From an uncultured Rhodocyclaceae bacterium (GTDB lineage: Bacteria > Pseudomonadota > Gammaproteobacteria > Burkholderiales > Rhodocyclaceae), in the NCBI GenBank assembly GCA_934271525.1, contig CAKQRL010000001.1, positions 1-64,000 of the forward strand: DNA of 64,000 nt, in the 5' to 3' direction. The notes under the pieces are model-generated. The model ran no database searches, was not told where the DNA came from, and was given only the letters and a program-made list of their open reading frames with translations. The position numbers and the translations under genes were made by a program. Shown here piece after piece: positions 51,788 through 59,792 of the stretch (positions are counted from its first letter, which is position 1; each line of letters opens with the position of its first letter).

Positions 51788-52063
51788 ATGACTTTACCCG
51801 ATTCAGCAACATTATTTTGGTTATTGGTGGGTTTTGGCGGGCAAGCGCTTTTTATGATGCGTTTTGTGATTCAATGGTGGGCAAGCGAAAAACAACAAAA
51901 AGTGGTGGTGCCGGTTGCGTTTTGGTATTGCAGCATTTTGGGTGCTTTGGTTTTAACCGTTTATGCCATTCATCGGCGCGACCCGGTTTTTATTTTTGGC
52001 CAAGCCTTGGGTTTGGTGATTTATTTTCGCAACTTGTATTTGCATTACAAAAACCCGCAATGA
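51788..52063 (+). CDS. small membrane protein of the lipid-A biosynthesis N-terminal (LAB_N) type
   Basis: 91 residues with three membrane segments. The pattern GFGGQALFMMRFVIQWWASEKQ and PVAFWYCSILGALVLTVYAI is the LAB_N domain, found in proteins near lipid glycosyltransferases; function is not established. The start at 51788 avoids repeat-derived residues upstream. It overlaps scpA by 4 bases (ATGA). Confidence 0.8.
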   Translation: MTLPDSATLFWLLVGFGGQALFMMRFVIQWWASEKQQKVVVPVAFWYCSILGALVLTVYAIHRRDPVFIFGQALGLVIYFRNLYLHYKNPQ

Positions 52064-52845
52064 TTGATTCGCAAACGCTTTTGGAAAACCCCGCAGCCAA
52101 ACTTTATGGCGAGCCGCTTTTGGAATTGCCGCAAGATTTGTATATTCCGCCCAAAGCTTTATCCGTTTTGTTAAGCGCTTTTGAAGGCCCGCTTGATCTT
52201 TTGCTTTATTTGATTCGCAAAAGCAACATTGATATTTTGGATATTCCAATGGCAAGCCTTACCGCGCAATACCTGCATTATATTGAATCCATAGACGAAC
52301 ATTTTGAATTGGCTGCGGATTATTTGGCGATGGCGGCGTATTTGATTGAAATCAAGTCGCGTTTGTTGTTGCCGCGCCCGCCTGCTGTTTTGGAAGAAGA
52401 AGCAGAAGATCCCAGAGCCGAGTTGGTCAAGCGTTTGGTGGAATATGAAGCGATGAAAAAAAACGCCGAAGCAATCAATGCTTTGCCGCGCAATTGCCGC
52501 GATTTTTTTGTGGCACGCGTATTTTTTGAAAAAGCAGCGCCGATTTTAATTTTGGATTTGGCGGATTTTCAAAAGGCGTGGACCAGAGTTTTGGAAAACC
52601 AAAAAATCAACGCCGCGCACGAAATTGAAGCCGAAATTTGGTCCATTCGCGCCAAAATGGCGCAAATTTTAAATAAACTCGCCAGCGTGCAATGCGCTGT
52701 GCGCTTTGAAGCTTTAATTGAAGAAGCATCGCCCACATCGCTGGTTGTGCATTTTGTGGCGGTGTTGGAGTTGGCGCGGGAATGCGCCATTGACATTGCG
52801 CAACAAGCGCCTTTGTCGCCCATTTACATTGCGCGGGTGTTGTAA
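52060..52845 (+). CDS. scpA: segregation and condensation protein ScpA
   Basis: Kleisin subunit of the Smc-ScpAB condensin. It shows LSAFEGPLDLLLYLIRKSNIDILDIPMASLTAQYLHYI at the N-terminus (given in two overlapping parts here: LSAFEGPLDLLLYLIRK and IDILDIPMASLTAQYLHYI), AADYLAMAAYLIEIKSRLLL, and a C-terminal winged-helix region. The 261-residue start at 52060 fits the family; a longer upstream frame overlaps the LAB_N gene and is noise. scpB follows by 2 bases. Confidence 0.95.
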   Translation: MIDSQTLLENPAAKLYGEPLLELPQDLYIPPKALSVLLSAFEGPLDLLLYLIRKSNIDILDIPMASLTAQYLHYIESIDEHFELAADYLAMAAYLIEIKSRLLLPRPPAVLEEEAEDPRAELVKRLVEYEAMKKNAEAINALPRNCRDFFVARVFFEKAAPILILDLADFQKAWTRVLENQKINAAHEIEAEIWSIRAKMAQILNKLASVQCAVRFEALIEEASPTSLVVHFVAVLELARECAIDIAQQAPLSPIYIARVL

Positions 52846-52847
52846 GA

Positions 52848-53360
52848 ATGTTGTATTTAAAACGTTTGGTTTTTGCCGCCTTATTCATCTCTGAAACGCC
52901 TTTGAAAATTGCCGATTTGTTGCGTTTGAACGCACAATTAAAGGCGGAGGTGGCAAAAAAAATATTAGAAGAAATCGCACAAGAATGCCAAAAACCTGAA
53001 TCTGTTTTGGATTTGGTGGAAACGGCAGAAGGTTTTCGCTTGCAAACGCAGTTGGATTTGGCTGCGGACTTGCAAAATTTAAACCCTGAACGTTTTATTA
53101 AACTGCCGCGCGCCACAATGGAAATTTTGGCGATTATTGCGCATCGCCAGCCCGCTTCGCGCGGCGATATTGAAAAAATCCGCGGCGTTGCCGTCTCCAC
53201 GCAATCACTGCAAACGCTCAAAAATGCAGGGTGGATTGTTAGTCTTGGGCATCGCGACACGCCCGGCAAACCTGAAATTTTTGGCACAACCCCACAATTT
53301 TTAAGCGATTTGTGCTTAAAAACCCTAGAAGATTTGCCCCCCGTTTTGATGGAACATTAA
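52848..53360 (+). CDS. scpB: segregation and condensation protein ScpB
   Basis: Kite subunit of condensin, 170 residues. The winged-helix pattern LKRLVFAALFISETPLKIAD and the signature LPRATMEILAIIAHRQPASR, GDIEKIRGVAVSTQSLQTL and GRRDTPGKPEIFGTTPQFL-like residues are seen (here GHRDTPGKPEIFGTTPQFL). It probably acts with ScpA in chromosome organisation alongside ParAB. Confidence 0.95.
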   Translation: MLYLKRLVFAALFISETPLKIADLLRLNAQLKAEVAKKILEEIAQECQKPESVLDLVETAEGFRLQTQLDLAADLQNLNPERFIKLPRATMEILAIIAHRQPASRGDIEKIRGVAVSTQSLQTLKNAGWIVSLGHRDTPGKPEIFGTTPQFLSDLCLKTLEDLPPVLMEH

Positions 53361-53367
53361 AAAAACG

Positions 53368-53426
53368 ATTTTCCACGGTAAACGCAAAATTTTTTTCAAA
53401 AAAAATCCACGTTCACCGTGGAAAAT
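53368..53426. repeat. dispersed palindromic element between convergent genes
   Basis: TTCCACGGTAAACGCAAAAT, T7CA8, ATCCACGTTCACCGTGGAAAA. The last part is itself a small inverted repeat (CCACG/CGTGG). Confidence 0.88.
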
Positions 53427-53452
53427 TTGAATGTTTTGCAATGTTGTTGCGT

Positions 53453-53803
53453 TTAATTTTCAGTAGAACGGGGTTTGTTGCTTTTGTTCGCATTGTCTTC
53501 TGGTTTAACAGGCAGCGTGCCACTTTCAATAAATTGCCCTTTGTTAGGATTTTCAACCACGTGCAAATCGTTTTTCAAACTTTCAACCGATTTTTCACCA
53601 AAACCTTTGACTTTTTTCAAATCATCCACCGATTGAAACGCGCCATTTTGCTCGCGGTATTCAATAATGCTTTGGGCTTTTTTATGCCCCACGCCTTTTA
53701 AAGTTTCTAATTCGGCTTGGGTTGCGGTGTTTAAATTCACCGCCGCAAAGGCAAAGTTTGCGCCAGCAAAAAACAAAGCGATAATTTTTAATAAACATTT
53801 CAT
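53453..53803 (-). CDS. ComEA-like helix-hairpin-helix protein
   Basis: 116 residues from the ATG at 53803, with GGGAGAA upstream. The signal peptide is MKCLLKIIALFFAGANFAFA, then two helix-hairpin-helix units: VNLNTATQAELETLKGVGHK and VDDLKKVKGFGEKSVESLKN. It resembles ComEA, the periplasmic DNA receptor of natural transformation. The C-terminal tail is polar and disordered. No other competence genes are adjacent. Confidence 0.85.
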   Translation of the reverse strand: MKCLLKIIALFFAGANFAFAAVNLNTATQAELETLKGVGHKKAQSIIEYREQNGAFQSVDDLKKVKGFGEKSVESLKNDLHVVENPNKGQFIESGTLPVKPEDNANKSNKPRSTEN

Positions 53804-53898
53804 TGCTTTCTCCCAAAAATTGAAAATTCTAAATCCGCCAAAGGTTATGCGTTTTGGCGCTGTTTCATTGGCGCAAACACGGCATTGGCGGCAAAAAT

Positions 53899-53930
53899 TC
53901 AAAAAAACTTTTGGTTTACCGTGGAAATTT
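53899..53930. repeat. dispersed palindromic element, half copy after cpoB
   Basis: AAAAAAACTTTTGGTTTACCGTGGAAAT, just beyond the last Tol-Pal gene on the minus strand. Confidence 0.8.
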
Positions 53931-53934
53931 GTTT

Positions 53935-54723
53935 TTATTCATTGGCCATTTGGGCAAGGCGGCTTTGAGCGGTTTTGGCAGCTGCGGTTTTGGGATATTT
54001 TTTGATAATTTGATTAAGCGAGCGGCGCGCACTACCCATATTGCCGAGTTCTTGCTGGCAAAGTGCAACGGAAAGCCAAGAATCAGGCGCATTTTCAGAA
54101 TCTGGAAAGCGTTCAATGACCACTTGATGCGCCGCAATGGCTTTGGTGCATTGCCCTTGGGCGTAAAAACTCGTGCCAAGCCAATAATGCGCTTTGGCAA
54201 AAAGCGGGCTATTGGGAAAACGCTTCACAAAACTTTGAAAACCCTGCGCCGCTTTTTTGTAGCGTTCGGCTTTGAAGTCGGCAAGCGCGGCATCGTATTG
54301 TGCGGTTTCATTCACGGTTGTGGTTTGAACAGCAGGCGCGTTTTGCAAATGTGCCGCGTTGTTGGAAAATGGCGAAGGCGCGGCGGTGTTTGCCGTTTCA
54401 GCAGGTGCCGCGCCGCCCGATTCAAAACGGCGCAAGCGGTTATCCAAATCCAAATAAAGATCTTGTTGGCGTTTTTTGCTTTGTTCCAATTCGTATTGCA
54501 AGGTTTCAATTTGCCCGCGCAGCGTGGCGATTTCATCGGCTTGCTGTTGAATTTGGGTTGCAAATTCCAACAAGGATTCCGTTTGTTGTTCAAAGCGTGA
54601 ATTGGCTTGTTGTTTGGCTTCACTTGCCAAGCGGCGTGCTTCTTGGTCGTCAAATAAGCCCGCAGCAGCGTTGGCAGAAAAAAGCGTTAAAGCGATAAAA
54701 GACGATAAAGAAAAAGCACGCAT
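53935..54723 (-). CDS. cpoB: Tol-Pal system protein CpoB (YbgF)
   Basis: Periplasmic coordinator of peptidoglycan synthesis and outer-membrane constriction. Signal peptide ending in FSANAAA, a coiled-coil trimerisation segment (TLRGQIETLQYELEQSKKRQ), then TPR units (YDAALADFKAERYKKAAQGF, KRFPNSPLFAKAHYWLGTSF). At 262 residues it has normal length. It is the last gene of the Tol-Pal operon, starting directly after pal. Confidence 0.95.
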   Translation of the reverse strand: MRAFSLSSFIALTLFSANAAAGLFDDQEARRLASEAKQQANSRFEQQTESLLEFATQIQQQADEIATLRGQIETLQYELEQSKKRQQDLYLDLDNRLRRFESGGAAPAETANTAAPSPFSNNAAHLQNAPAVQTTTVNETAQYDAALADFKAERYKKAAQGFQSFVKRFPNSPLFAKAHYWLGTSFYAQGQCTKAIAAHQVVIERFPDSENAPDSWLSVALCQQELGNMGSARRSLNQIIKKYPKTAAAKTAQSRLAQMANE

Positions 54724-55251
54724 TTAAAATTCTCCCCTGCCGCTTGGCGCGCGGTAGAGCAAATCCGCACGGCGATTTTCTGCCCAAGCCGCTTCGTTAT
54801 GCCCCAATGCGCGCGGTTTTTCTTTGCCAAGGCTAACAGACTCCAATTGCGCCTCATCAACACCCAATAAGGTTAAAACGCGGCGCACGGCGTTGGCGCG
54901 TTTTTGCCCGAGCGACAAGTTGTATTCGCTGCTGCCGCGTTCATCTGTGTTGCCTTGGATAAGCATTAAAAATTGCGGATTTTCCTTTAAAAACTTGGCG
55001 TGTTCGCCCAAAAGCGCGCGGTATTCTTCGCGCACTTCGTAGCGGTCTAAATCAAAATAAATACTGCGTTCTGACAAAACGCTTGCAGGGCTGGTTAAAA
55101 CAAGTGGCAAACCGTTGGCATCAACCACTTGCGATTGGGCAGAACCCGCGCGTGCGCCTGCGGCAGAATCGCTTGATGCCATGTTGGAAGGCGTGCTGGA
55201 ACAAGCGACCAACAGGACGCTCAAAATACCAAGTAAGAATGGATGAGTCAT
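54724..55251 (-). CDS. pal: peptidoglycan-associated lipoprotein Pal
   Basis: Outer-membrane lipoprotein with lipobox LLVAC in GILSVLLVACSST and an OmpA-like domain that binds peptidoglycan (YFDLDRYEVREEY, IQGNTDERGSSEYNLSLGQK, RANAVRRVLTLLGV). The ATG at 55251 is preferred because AAGGA lies 7 bases upstream. It overlaps no neighbours; tolB lies 24 bases upstream. Confidence 0.96.
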   Translation of the reverse strand: MTHPFLLGILSVLLVACSSTPSNMASSDSAAGARAGSAQSQVVDANGLPLVLTSPASVLSERSIYFDLDRYEVREEYRALLGEHAKFLKENPQFLMLIQGNTDERGSSEYNLSLGQKRANAVRRVLTLLGVDEAQLESVSLGKEKPRALGHNEAAWAENRRADLLYRAPSGRGEF

Positions 55252-55275
55252 TATCATTTCCTTTTTTCAAAAAAT

Positions 55276-56547
55276 CTAACGCAAAGGTCCCCAAGATGGC
55301 TCGCGGATTTCGCCCGCAGGCGCGGATAAACGTTGTTTGGTTTTGCCATCTGCCGAGACGACGTTTAAAACGCCGCGCCCGTTTTCTACCGATGCAAACA
55401 AAATCAAGCGGTTATTCGGTGCAAAGGCGGGCGATTCGTCTTTGCCTGAATTATTCAAAATCTGCACTTGGTTGGTGGTCAAATCCAAAACAGCGAGTTG
55501 AAACTGCCCATTGCGGCGTGTGATAAAAGCCAAACTTTTGCCATCGGGTGATGGTCGGGGAGAAACATTGTAATTGCCTTCAAAGGTAACCCGCGAAGCG
55601 GCTCCGCCACTTGATGGCATTTTGTAAATTTGCGGATTACCGCCGCGGTCCGAAGTAAAATAAATCCAAGCGCCATCGGCTGAAAAATGCGGTTCGGTGT
55701 CAATGCCGCGGGAATTCGTCATCCGCACCAAATCGCCGCCTTTGGCATTCACCGTGTAAATTTGTGAATTGCCATCTTTGGAGAGCACAATCGCCAAACG
55801 CGAGCCGTCTGGCGAATAAGCAGGCGCAGAATTGGAACCTTTAAAATTCGCCAAAATGCTGCGCGTGCCGCTGTGCAGGTTGTGGGTGTAAATCACCGGT
55901 TTTTTCTTTTCAAAAGAAACATAGGCGATATGTTGGCCATCGGGCGAAAAGGTGGGCGAAATAATGGGTTCGGTGGATACCAAAGCGCTAACCGTATTTT
56001 GCCCGTCAGAATCGGCAATTTGCAGGCGATATTGCGCGCCTGTTTTAACAATATAAGCAATGCGTGTTGAAAAAATGCCTTTTTCACCCGTTAGCTTTTC
56101 GTAAATTTCATCGGCAATATGATGCCCCAAAAGCCTTGATTGCTCAGGCGTGGTAATCAACGCTTTGCCAGCAATAGGCGAAGCGCTTGCCACATCATGC
56201 AAACGAAAACGTGCTTCAATTCTGCCATCGGGTGCTGTTGCCAAACGTCCAACCACCAGCGCATCCACTCCGCCGCTTTTGAAACTTTCATAATCGGGCA
56301 GCGATTCTTCGTTCAAACCCGCGCGCTCAAATTTCACCAAACGGAAAAGCCCACTGCGCGTTAAATCGCTTTTGATGGTCTCAACCACTTCGGCGTTTTT
56401 GGGGTTATCCATGCCGTCAAAAGGCGCGATGGCAATAGCCAACTGTTCGGCGCCTGCGCCTGTGATTTCAATGGTCAGTTGCGCTTGTGCGGCGGAAAAT
56501 GTCAAGGCGCTCAAAACGCCTGCCAAAAAATATTTCATCGTATTCAT
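55276..56547 (-). CDS. tolB: Tol-Pal system beta-propeller protein TolB
   Basis: Periplasmic protein that binds Pal and TolA. Signal peptide ending SALTFSAAQA, then an N-terminal domain (IAIAPFDGMDNPKNAEVVET), and a six-bladed WD-like propeller (SPTFSPDGQHIAYVSFEKKK, GSNSAPAYSPDGSRLAIVLS, SPRPSPDGKSLAFITRRNGQ). It has 423 residues. It follows tolA by 17 bases. Confidence 0.97.
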   Translation of the reverse strand: MNTMKYFLAGVLSALTFSAAQAQLTIEITGAGAEQLAIAIAPFDGMDNPKNAEVVETIKSDLTRSGLFRLVKFERAGLNEESLPDYESFKSGGVDALVVGRLATAPDGRIEARFRLHDVASASPIAGKALITTPEQSRLLGHHIADEIYEKLTGEKGIFSTRIAYIVKTGAQYRLQIADSDGQNTVSALVSTEPIISPTFSPDGQHIAYVSFEKKKPVIYTHNLHSGTRSILANFKGSNSAPAYSPDGSRLAIVLSKDGNSQIYTVNAKGGDLVRMTNSRGIDTEPHFSADGAWIYFTSDRGGNPQIYKMPSSGGAASRVTFEGNYNVSPRPSPDGKSLAFITRRNGQFQLAVLDLTTNQVQILNNSGKDESPAFAPNNRLILFASVENGRGVLNVVSADGKTKQRLSAPAGEIREPSWGPLR

Positions 56548-56564
56548 AGGTGCATATTCTACTC

Positions 56565-57410
56565 TTAATCCAAGGGGCGATATTCAATCGTTAAAATCCG
56601 TTCATACAAAGACGGATCATCTGGTTTGGGCAAGGGCGAAGATTTGTAAATGGCGCGCTGCACGGCGGCATCCAAGGTTTCAATGCCGCTGGTGCGCATT
56701 AGACGCACATTCACCACTTCGCCCGTTGGCAATTGCGTGACTTCAAAAACACTTGTTGGATTTCCCGCAATATTGGGTGGCAAGGTTACATTGCCTTTGA
56801 TTTTAAGGCGAATTTTTTCAATGTAACCCGCGTTCAACAGCGCGCGTTCTCTGGATTCACTGCCTGCCATTTCACGCAAACCTTTTAAATGCGCGCGCCG
56901 CGCAGCGGCAGCTTCTTCCTTGCGGCGCTCTTCGGCTAAGCGTTTTTCTTCGGCTAATCGTTTTTCTTCGGCGCGTTTCTTCTCTTCGGCTAATCGTTTT
57001 TCTTCGGCGATTTTTTTCTCTTTGGCAATACGCTTTTCTTCGGCGATTTTTTTCTCTTTGGCAATGCGTTTTTCTTCGGCGATTCGTTTTTCTTCTGCCA
57101 AACGTTTTTCTTCTTTTAAGCGAATTTCAGGGTCAGAAACCGCAGGTTTTGGCGGTTCAGCGGCTTTGGGTTCGGGTTTTGGAATCGGTTTGGGTTCGGG
57201 TTTTGGTTTCGGTGCGGGTTTGGGTTCTGGTTTTGGCGTTGGAATTGCTTTGTTGGGCAATTCAACCGAATCTAATGCTTGCGGCGTCCACAAATCTACG
57301 GTCAACGCAGAATTTTTTTCAGTTTTCCACTGCACACCCAAAAACAATGCGGCTAACAACACAATATGCACCAAAGCACTCAACAACAGGGCGCGTGGAT
57401 TTTTTTCCAT
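56565..57410 (-). CDS. tolA: TolA, energy-transducing envelope protein
   Basis: A single membrane anchor (LLLSALVHIVLLAALFLGVQ), a Pro/Lys-rich segment (PTPKPEPKPAPKPKPEPKPI), a long EEKRIA/KEKKIA helical repeat, and a TonB-like C-terminal domain (VTLPPNIAGNPTSVFEVTQL). It couples proton flow in TolQR to Pal. The repeat peptide EKNSALTVDLW follows the membrane anchor directly, so the element entered at the anchor/linker junction. It has 281 residues. Confidence 0.95.
   Translation of the reverse strand: MEKNPRALLLSALVHIVLLAALFLGVQWKTEKNSALTVDLWTPQALDSVELPNKAIPTPKPEPKPAPKPKPEPKPIPKPEPKAAEPPKPAVSDPEIRLKEEKRLAEEKRIAEEKRIAKEKKIAEEKRIAKEKKIAEEKRLAEEKKRAEEKRLAEEKRLAEERRKEEAAAARRAHLKGLREMAGSESRERALLNAGYIEKIRLKIKGNVTLPPNIAGNPTSVFEVTQLPTGEVVNVRLMRTSGIETLDAAVQRAIYKSSPLPKPDDPSLYERILTIEYRPLD
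57001..57072. repeat. 36-bp tandem repeat within tolA
   Basis: Two nearly identical 36-base units (57001-57036 and 57037-57072, differing at two or three positions) encode EEKRIAKEKKIA twice. Looser copies of the 18-base half unit extend on both sides. Copy number is likely to vary among strains. Confidence 0.8.
57292..57326. repeat. dispersed palindromic element inside tolA
   Basis: AAATCTACGGTCAACGCAGAAT plus T-run and CAG; one base of the core differs. Read in frame as EKNSALTVD. Confidence 0.8.
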
Positions 57411-57414
57411 TTTG

Positions 57415-57825
57415 TTAGCCGCCTGCCGATTTCACCAATAACCCAACCTTTTGAATTTGGGCGTTTTGCAATTTTTCCATCACCGACAAAATCACTTGGT
57501 ATTTCACGTTTTTATCGCCAGCAATCACCACCGCACGCGGTGTGCCGCTTTGCGCAGTTTTTAGGCGCATAATCAAATCCGCTTCGTTTAAACGTTCTTC
57601 TTGTTGATTTTTGTCGCGGTCAATTAAACCAAGCGATGAATCTTCGTGAATCACAATTTCCAATGGAACGCTGGACACTTGTGGCGATTGCGCAACACTG
57701 GGCAAATCAATGCTTGCGGTGTTCATCATCGGAGCGGTAACCATAAAAATCACCAACAAAACGAGCATCACGTCAATATAAGGCACCACGTTGATTTCAT
57801 TTTGCAAGCGGCGTTTTTTTGCCAT
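57415..57825 (-). CDS. tolR: TolR, proton-channel subunit
   Basis: 136 residues. A single membrane helix carries the conserved Asp (INVVPYIDVMLVLLVIFMVT), and the periplasmic domain follows (VVIAGDKNVKYQVILSVMEK). It belongs to the ExbD/TolR family and forms the motor with TolQ. It lies 11 bases after tolQ and 4 bases before tolA. Confidence 0.96.
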   Translation of the reverse strand: MAKKRRLQNEINVVPYIDVMLVLLVIFMVTAPMMNTASIDLPSVAQSPQVSSVPLEIVIHEDSSLGLIDRDKNQQEERLNEADLIMRLKTAQSGTPRAVVIAGDKNVKYQVILSVMEKLQNAQIQKVGLLVKSAGG

Positions 57826-57836
57826 GGTTTTTTCCT

Positions 57837-58514
57837 TTAACGCATTTGCCGTTGAAGAATATTAGAAAATTCTTCCATAAACGATTCAAAGCGAATGGCA
57901 AGGCGGTCAATGTTGTGTGAAAAACGGTTATACGCCAAAACCGCTGGAATTGCCGCAAACAAACCAATTGCCGTGGCAACAAGCGCTTCGGCAATGCCGG
58001 GCGCCACATTTGCCAAGGTGGCTTGTCCAACATTGGATAAACCACGAAAAGCGTGCATAATGCCCCAAACCGTGCCAAACAACCCCACATAAGGCGAGAC
58101 CGAACCAGCGGAAGCCAAAAAAGACAAATGCGTTTCCAAAGAATCAATTTCACGCTGATAAGTTGCCGTCATTGCGCGGCGCGCACCACTTACAATATCG
58201 GATGCGTCCAAGTTTTTCTGCCCACGCAGTTTGGTAAATTCGCGAAAACCCGCTTCAAAAATGCGTTCAAGCGAACCGCAGCGGTGTTGCTGGCTGTTGG
58301 CACGCGAATAGAGATGATTCAAATCCCCGCCCGACCAAAAGGTGTTTTCAAATTGTTCGGTATCGTTTTGCGCTTTTTTAACCGAAAAGTATTTCATAAA
58401 AATGCAATACCACGAAAAAAAGGAAACCAACAGCAGCAACATCATCACGCACTGCACCACGCCGCTGGCATCCAACACCAAGCGCAAAATAGATAAGTCT
58501 TGTGTAACGTTCAT
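57837..58514 (-). CDS. tolQ: TolQ, proton-channel subunit
   Basis: 225 residues with three membrane helices. It has CVMMLLLLVSFFSWYCIFMK at the first helix and the MotA/TolQ/ExbB signature (YVGLFGTVWGIMHAFRGLSN, then VAPGIAEALVATAIGLFAAI). It overlaps the ybgC end by 4 bases. Confidence 0.96.
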   Translation of the reverse strand: MNVTQDLSILRLVLDASGVVQCVMMLLLLVSFFSWYCIFMKYFSVKKAQNDTEQFENTFWSGGDLNHLYSRANSQQHRCGSLERIFEAGFREFTKLRGQKNLDASDIVSGARRAMTATYQREIDSLETHLSFLASAGSVSPYVGLFGTVWGIMHAFRGLSNVGQATLANVAPGIAEALVATAIGLFAAIPAVLAYNRFSHNIDRLAIRFESFMEEFSNILQRQMR

Positions 58515-58927
58515 TTTGTGAGCGCATCCACAATAGATTGCGGAATTTCACGCGGTTTCATTTTGCTCAATTCCACGCAAACCACTTCCACTTTGGCAAT
58601 AAAAGCGGGTTTATCCGTTTCAGCCGCACCGCGCCACGTGATGATTTGGTTGAATACCAAACGGGTTGGCGTGCGGTCAAATAAATCCATATGAACAATT
58701 AAATCATCATCCATGCGTGCGGATTTTAAAAACTTGGCTTCTAATTTGTGAATCACAAAACACAAATCATCGTTTTGAATCAAATCGGTTTGATTAAAAC
58801 CTAATGAGCGCAACCATTCTGTGCGGCAACGATCGCAAAAGGACAAATAATTGCTGTGGTAAACCACACCGCCAGAATCGGTATCTTCGTAATAAACACG
58901 CACTGGCCAAGAAAATAAATGTTTCAT
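58511..58927 (-). CDS. ybgC: acyl-CoA thioesterase YbgC
   Basis: Hotdog-fold thioesterase at the head of the Tol-Pal operon. The catalytic motif YEDTDSGGVVYHSNYLSFCD lies near the N-terminus. It has 138 residues from the ATG at 58927, which overlaps the preceding exonuclease stop (ATGA). It probably acts in phospholipid metabolism. Confidence 0.95.
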   Translation of the reverse strand: MKHLFSWPVRVYYEDTDSGGVVYHSNYLSFCDRCRTEWLRSLGFNQTDLIQNDDLCFVIHKLEAKFLKSARMDDDLIVHMDLFDRTPTRLVFNQIITWRGAAETDKPAFIAKVEVVCVELSKMKPREIPQSIVDALTK

Positions 58928-59745
58928 TGTGCAGTCTCGCTTTCTTTCAAATTCCAAGAGTCTAAAAATTCCAGCCAATGTGGATTATTGTCTGCATCCT
59001 TTTCAATTTTGGCTTTTAAATCTTGTTGAATAAGCGCCCATTCTGATGCTTCCATTGACGCGGTTAATTCGCCACGCAAACGGCGAAAACGCAAAAAAAG
59101 CAAATAAGTGTTTAAAACATCCGTCTCGCAATATTGCCGAATTGATTCGGCATCGCCTTCTTGCCACAATGGCCAAACTTCATTGCCATCAACACCAAGT
59201 TTGCCCGGAAATCCAAGCAGTTTGGTAAGTTTATCCAAAGGCGCATTGCTTTTGCCGTTGTAAAGCGCCAAGGTATCCATCAAATCCAAATGGCGCATGT
59301 GGTAGCGCGAAATGTAATTGTTCCAACGGAAATCGTTAAAACGCTCGCCCGTTTCCCAAAAACGCGCGGCGGCAATACCGTGTTTCATCGCGCGGTAATT
59401 TAAAACAGGCAAATCAAAACCCGAGCCATTCCACGAGACAATTTGCGGCATATAACGCTCAATGCCTTTGAAAAATCTATCCACAATCTCTGCTTCCGAT
59501 TGGGTAGGCGAATACAACGAAAATACCGAAAAACTCTGCGGCGTTCTCAAAACGGCAGAAAGGCAGATGATTTTGTGCAGGTATTGCGGCAAAAAATTGC
59601 TGCCTGTTTTTTCCTTTTGCTTATCAAAGGCAAATTGCGCCACGTCTTTATCAAACATATCGGGGGAGAGTTCGTTCAACAAACGAATGCCGTCAATATC
59701 CGGAATGGTTTCAATATCAAAGATTAAAAAGTTGTGTGGGTGCAT
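58924..59745 (-). CDS. predicted 3'-5' exonuclease (PolB-like exo2 family)
   Basis: 273 residues with an RNase H-like exonuclease core: the DIETIP motif (LIFDIETIPDIDG at the N-terminus), SWNGSGFDLPVLNYRAM and the C-terminal RQYCETDVLNTYLLFLRF with the final Asp. It is related to the exonuclease domain of family B polymerases but stands alone. The start at 59745 (MHPHNF) avoids repeat-derived residues upstream. It overlaps ybgC by 4 bases. The substrate is unknown. Confidence 0.85.
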   Translation of the reverse strand: MHPHNFLIFDIETIPDIDGIRLLNELSPDMFDKDVAQFAFDKQKEKTGSNFLPQYLHKIICLSAVLRTPQSFSVFSLYSPTQSEAEIVDRFFKGIERYMPQIVSWNGSGFDLPVLNYRAMKHGIAAARFWETGERFNDFRWNNYISRYHMRHLDLMDTLALYNGKSNAPLDKLTKLLGFPGKLGVDGNEVWPLWQEGDAESIRQYCETDVLNTYLLFLRFRRLRGELTASMEASEWALIQQDLKAKIEKDADNNPHWLEFLDSWNLKESETAQ

Positions 59746-59755
59746 AGTTGTCGTT

Positions 59756-59792
59756 TTCAAAAAAAAATAAGGTTGACCGTGGATTTTTTTCA
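59756..59792. repeat. dispersed palindromic element overlapping the gpsA stop
   Basis: AAAAAAAAATAAGGTTGACCG followed by TGGATTTTTTTCAA. The gpsA stop TGA (59790-59792, complement) lies at its edge. Confidence 0.82.

Noticed and set aside
51817..52060. An extended N-terminus of ScpA upstream of 52060
   Set aside because: The extra frame overlaps the LAB_N gene on the same strand and has no family residues; the ATG at 52060 fits ScpA.
56920..57441. A plus-strand Ser/Phe-rich open frame opposite tolA
   Set aside because: It is the mirror of the Lys/Glu repeats of TolA and has no independent start signals.
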